Shown here piece after piece: positions 59,565 through 64,000 of a stretch of DNA of 64,000 nucleotides. The stretch is from assembly GCA_013396635.1 (NCBI GenBank), contig WBMW01005279.1:1-64000 (forward strand). The letters run 5' to 3'. Position numbers and translations under genes: made by a program. Within the stretch, counting starts at the first letter, position 1; every line of letters starts with the position of its first letter. Under the pieces are notes generated by a model. That model saw only the letters and a list, made by a program, of their open reading frames with translations. It was not told where the DNA came from and searched no databases. Source of the DNA: Penelope pileata. Its lineage: Eukaryota > Chordata > Aves > Galliformes > Cracidae.

Positions 59565-60325
59565 TTCCCCCCAGTTTGATTCACCTGCAGACTTGATGAG
59601 AATGCACAACATAGTCTCCTCTTCATCATTGATAAGGATGTCAAATGGGATAGGATCCATGAGAGACACTTCTGTTATTCTACCTGTTACTCACTCTGAG
59701 GTAGAGTATGAACCAGTAACCATTAAATTCTGAGCCTAAACATGCAGCTAGTTATCTACTTGTCTAAACTAGAATGTCATGACTTGGATTCAAGCACATT
59801 GTGCAAGCAATGTTGAAAGCCTTTCTGATCAAAGTAGATGAGATCCAAAGATGTTCTTCCATCTGTACGCTTGGATATTTTATCATAGGAGACAATCAAC
59901 TTGGTCAAAAGTGATTTAGCAGTTGGAAGTCCATGTTGACATTCCTAATGATCTTCATTTTATGGCCATGAATTGCTCCAAGATGACTTGCTCCATGATA
60001 TCCATGGTGAGCAAAACAGCTCTGACTAACCTGTAGTTCCCTAGATTATTCTTTTGTCTTTTTTGCCTTTCTTCCATCATTGAGAATACTCTCTCTGTCT
60101 CCATGATCTGTTAAAGACTAGAGCAGCCAGGTCTCCCAACACCACTGGATGTTGAGTCCCAGCTACCTGTAAAAATGGAGCTCTATCACATAAACCTGGA
60201 CTCATCCCTTATTCACTGCTGGTAATTCTCAAATGCAAATCCTTTTAATGAACACAGAGGCCTTGGAGACCTTATTGGTAAAGACTGAAGCAAAGAAGAC
60301 ATTGAGTGACCTCACTATTATCTAT
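59565..60325 (-). mobile_element. CR1 LINE, old, RT N-terminal half
   Basis: As complements: CATTGATAAGGATGTCAAAT and GGATCCATGAGAGACACTTC (just before the active site), GCAATGTTGAAAGCCTTTCT (KAFDxV region), ACCTGTAGTTCCCTAGATTA (the NYRPVSL region) and GGTAAAGACTGAAGCAAAGA (linker before RT). The 3' half is absent, so this is an internal remnant. No frame survives. Confidence 0.75.
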
Positions 60326-60617
60326 GCCCACTGCCAATAAATCATCTGCAGTCCAGGCATTACCTGAATACATTAAGAGTTCCCATGGAGAAGAGTGTAG
60401 CCTATGTACAGCATATCCAGAGATTCTTAATGAAAGCATATTGCAAGGACCACTCAAATGCCGTATTTGCAGCAAGACTATCAGACTAGAGGTTAATTCA
60501 GTTATACCTCTAATCCAAGCAATGCTGCAAAATAGCAATATTAATTTCAGCCTAATGGAGAAAAAATGTTTGACATCTCCTAATGATTCTAATCTTAAGG
60601 ACAGTGAGCAAATGTAG
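60306..60617 (+). CDS. Unassigned small ORF with a CX2CX17CX2C motif
   Basis: The 103-codon frame is hydrophilic. It holds Cys31-X2-Cys34 (EECSLC) and Cys52-X2-Cys55 (LKCRIC), a spacing that could bind one zinc ion, followed by KTIRLEVNSVIPLIQAML. The first dozen codons overlap the 5' edge of an antisense CR1. The natural start may instead be a spliced one after CATCTGCAG (acceptor at 60350-60351), making this a terminal exon that ends at the TAG. No poly(A) signal is seen close by. I do not recognise the family. A real last exon, a decayed gene piece or chance are all possible. Confidence 0.25.
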   Translation: MTSLLSMPTANKSSAVQALPEYIKSSHGEECSLCTAYPEILNESILQGPLKCRICSKTIRLEVNSVIPLIQAMLQNSNINFSLMEKKCLTSPNDSNLKDSEQM

Positions 60618-63600
60618 GATGTCCAGTATGAAACACACACAAAATGTTTTACTCTGATTTACAGTTGCTGGACTACAAAACAGTGAAATATATAGGTATG
60701 ACCACAGGATAATTTGAAGCTATCCTCAGAATGGGAAGGGAAAGACAACACTCATTAGGGACTGTATACAAAATTGTAGCAAAGTATAAAATATTCACAT
60801 GCATAATTATATATTCAAAATGAAGATTTATGTAACATAAAAGGATTTGAGAAACCTGCAAAATAAGACTTCAATATCCCTTATGCAATTAGTATAGGGA
60901 AACCTATAGTCTATAAACCTACAAAGTCTAGCAGTGAGAAAAAATGTTTTGATTCATACAAAACCACTCAACAAAGCAATGAAAAAGAATCACTTATCTT
61001 TGCCAGTTCTTGAGGACCTGCTGCATGATTTACTATATTAAATTGCTTACTGCATGTCTTTTTACATGCAAATTATCATTGTCATTGGAATAGCCTAGCA
61101 ATGTTTCACATATGTCTTGGCAAACGTTGTTGGGTACCAAAGGCAGTGAGTATGATCAGAGCCTGCAAGATTTACTTTACTTTTTTTTTTTTTTTACTTT
61201 AGTAATGTAAATGTAGGATTTGAAAGGAAGTGCAGGCAAGTTGATTATAATAGGCTGTGTACTTACATAAACAAAGAAGAGACAATTCATAATAATTCAT
61301 GGTATGGAGAAGCAATTGTATTAAGCAGCTTTTCAGAAAACATTTAACTGAAGCTAAAAAGACCTACCGCTTCCTTCTTGAGATATATTTTGACTCTGAA
61401 AAACTTTCTGAGAGCCAGAAGGACATTCCAAGCATAACTAGGACAGAATCTGAAGGTAAGGCAGAAAATTAATCTACAAAATCAGAAACCTGAGAGTATT
61501 CAAGACAAGTAGCACAAAAAGGATGTAGCACAGGCATCATTGAAAATCAGGATCTAATCTTTCATAAAGTAATAAAATACATAAGTGAGTCACTGATCCT
61601 GAAGTACTATAATTCAATGCAGTAGTCTACAATGTAATCATACTACGCTGCTTTTTAAGGACTGTGAAGAGTAGAACTGCTGGAATTTTCTAGACACAAA
61701 GAAGGACAGAAATGTTCAGGAAAGCAGATCCTGACAGCATTCTTTGTAATGGAATAATCCTATTTTTCTCACCTGTGGTTATAGGATAGCAGTGCAGGTG
61801 GATCACAAGTCAATAAAAAGCATCATGAAGAAACCACAGCTGAGTGCATCTGTATGCATACAGCAGACGTTACTGAGACCTGAGTGTTATGATGTGATAA
61901 TAAGCTTCACTCCCAGAAAGATACTTGGGTTTTAGATATGCTGGGCAATGAGTACTTTCTTGAATGTATCAGAAATGGGAAAAAAGAACCAAACACCTCC
62001 CTCCCCCGCCCAGAAAAAGAAAACAGAAGAGAAGAGAAGAGAAGAGANACAACAGAAAAGCAATCAATCAATCAAACAAGCAACAACAACAACAAAAGAA
62101 ACAGATTGTTTGGAAATATTAGGAAAGGAAATGGGAGCAAAACAGAAAATATGGTTATGCCAGTGCATCAATCCATGGTGTCAGTTAAATATTTTTCATA
62201 GTTCAGGTCAAACCATATCAAAAAAATGAAGCAATAGTAGAAACAAAGTATTCTGGGATAGGCTGCAAGAGATCAGATGCACAGAAGATCAAACAATATC
62301 TTAAAGTTGAAAAAACTTGCTCAATATAAAATCATGAATGACATGCAGATATGACTGAATAATTATCTCTTTTCTTATAAGAACTAAAAGAAATCAAAGA
62401 AATCGCAAAATATCAGTGTTAAAGAAAATGTATGTTTGAAAGAAACCTCAGTTGGTAACAATCTTGACCTGAAACTGCCCCTAAATAATCATAACAGAAG
62501 ACATCAGTTTCCTAACCTTTAAGGCTTGTAACAGAGCATAAAAACATAAGCTACTGTGTTAGAATTGTTAAAAAATAGAGACAACTCAAATTTACAGAGT
62601 GACTTGCTTTCAAAGTCTGGTTTATTAGATAACACAGTATTGCATAACTTTTTTTTTCTCATTTGCATCTTTACCAATTGAGAGACCAACTGCCTCAAAA
62701 ATTACTTTGATTGTAGTACTTGGTGTTTCTAAACCAGGGATAGACACATGAACAAGATGAGGATGCAGAAGCTCATTTTACACAGCTATTGTTGCTAGGG
62801 AGAGCACTCCACTGGGATCCCTTGCTAAGCTTGTTTGTCTCACTCTGGCTGGGATTTTCAAAGCGACAGCAAAGTGACATAGTAGAAACCAAGAGTGATT
62901 CAGGTTTTTCTGTTTGTTTTTCCATCATCTCTAATTCTGAAGCTGTGGAATTTCAAAACAATAGGTCAAATCCCCAGAGGATAGTAAGTAGTTTTGAGAT
63001 TTTTTGAAACATATGGAGCTACAGCACTTCAACAGCCCCAGGTTGGTAGCCTGTTAGTGGCTACAGAGAACTTAGAAAATCCTGGTTAACTCAGAACTAG
63101 TCAATTACCTGATTTAGGGCCCAATCTGATTCCTTCTGAATTCATTGTCAGGTTCCTGATTGACTTGAGGAAAATTAGAATCAATTCCAAAAATTATTCA
63201 GCATTTTTCTTGTTCCTGAGTTTTGAACTTAAAGGTTTTTGATTCAGCTTTTAATCGTTTTTTTTAGTATTCTCCTCTATCTTCCATGCAATTATACAAT
63301 TAAAAATAGTTTAACACTATCAAAACATGATGTGGGAAACAGTATAAAATCTATATATTTTAAAACTCGACATTTTATCTCAATAATTGTTAAGTGTTAG
63401 TGTAACTACATACTGTATGATTTTTTTCTCCATTTACAATGATATTTGATAGAAACTCCATGTCCAAGACAATTTCTATGTAGAGTAACAACCTCTCAAA
63501 GCACCCAGCATGTTTCATGTTCTGTCTTGTTTTATGCTTTTACTTACTTTTTAATTATTTCTGTATGTATTTGATAATCAATTCAGATTGCAAAATGGCA

Positions 63601-64000
63601 AAGCAAGAAGTGTTTGCTAAGAAAGAACACCATTAATTAGAATGAAAACAGATAATACAGTTCCTTGAAAAAGCATGAAATAGTTCAGATCACCAAAACC
63701 TTTAGATCATACATTCTTGTGTGATGCTGAGCTCCTTCATTCCAGGTAAAAATCTGATTTTCTGGAAAATTTTCTGTATTTGTTTGGGTATCTGAAAAGG
63801 AGGCATTCCTTCACAGGTATAAATGGTTTAAAGTGTGCTCTGCTTGACGTGTTTCTTAATTATAGTTCCTCTCTCTGTCTTTCATCATCTTTCCTCAGTT
63901 AAATTTAGTTCGGCTCACCATACTTCATATTGACATTAAATTTCAGTACTAATATTACATGCTGTAGCATGCTTGTTGAGACACAAAGAGGTCTAACTTT
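60618..64000. other. Unique AT-rich DNA, about 3.4 kb, no gene seen
   Basis: There is a poly-T run at 61181-61195 and simple sequence at 62020-62092. ORFs of 60-93 codons here have no motif or splice context. Confidence 0.4.
62020..62092. repeat. (GAAGA)n and (CAA)n simple repeats with one N
   Basis: AAGAGAAGAGAAGAGAAGAG runs into a single N at 62048, then AATCAATCAATCAA and CAACAACAACAACAA. The repeat length here is probably unreliable in the assembly. Confidence 0.85.

Noticed and set aside
1..64000. CRISPR arrays, operons, tRNA or rRNA genes, bacterial mobile elements
   Set aside because: The window is vertebrate-type DNA. Regular repeats here are LINE tails or microsatellites, and no cloverleaf or rRNA text was noticed.

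Overview
This window looks like AT-rich, gene-poor DNA from a bird, either a gene desert or a large intron. Three things point to a bird. There are about two dozen pieces of the CR1 LINE, many ending in the short direct repeat typical of CR1 3' ends (ATTCTATG on the + strand, or its complement). There are four copies of one avian ERVL-type LTR. There are three pieces of a mariner that resembles Galluhop/Mariner1 of chicken. Nothing prokaryotic, no tRNA or rRNA and no certain host gene was found. The LTR type suggests a neoavian lineage, but I cannot name a species.

Layout. 1-19 kb: CR1 copies at 1.5, 5.2, 8.3, 12.5, 13.7, 15.9 and 17.8 kb in AT-rich unique sequence, with a GC-rich block at 7.3-7.7 kb. 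19-26 kb: a degenerate CCCTAAAA array beside (CA)n, a possible second LTR family, a roughly 2 kb very old CR1/L3-like LINE (minus) and a young CR1 (minus) broken by a 37-N gap. 26.1-26.6 kb: the best host-gene candidate, two minus-strand exons that join in frame. 28-33 kb: an old CR1, a solo LTR carrying a nested CR1 tail, and a three-piece CR1 mosaic. 36.7-38.8 kb: a solo LTR split by a mariner, with a 260-bp exact duplication around a single N that looks like an assembly error. 39.8-47.3 kb: more CR1, one copy preceded by telomere-like repeats, a third LTR cut by a CR1 tail, a CR1/LTR/CR1 composite and an internally deleted mariner. 48.7-55 kb: a direct repeat next to a mariner scrap, and a CR1 with an uninterrupted 251-codon RT reading frame. 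55-64 kb: mostly unique AT-rich DNA, an old CR1 and a small ORF with a CX2CX17CX2C motif.

How the parts relate. The main signal is a layered transposon record. A very old CR1/L3-like element is recognisable only from word order. Mid-age CR1s and LTRs have diverged target-site duplications. Later, a mariner and CR1 tails landed inside those LTRs. The youngest CR1 tails differ by only about a dozen bases over 300. No reading frame here can be given a secure host function. All family assignments rest on recognition by eye, without database searches.
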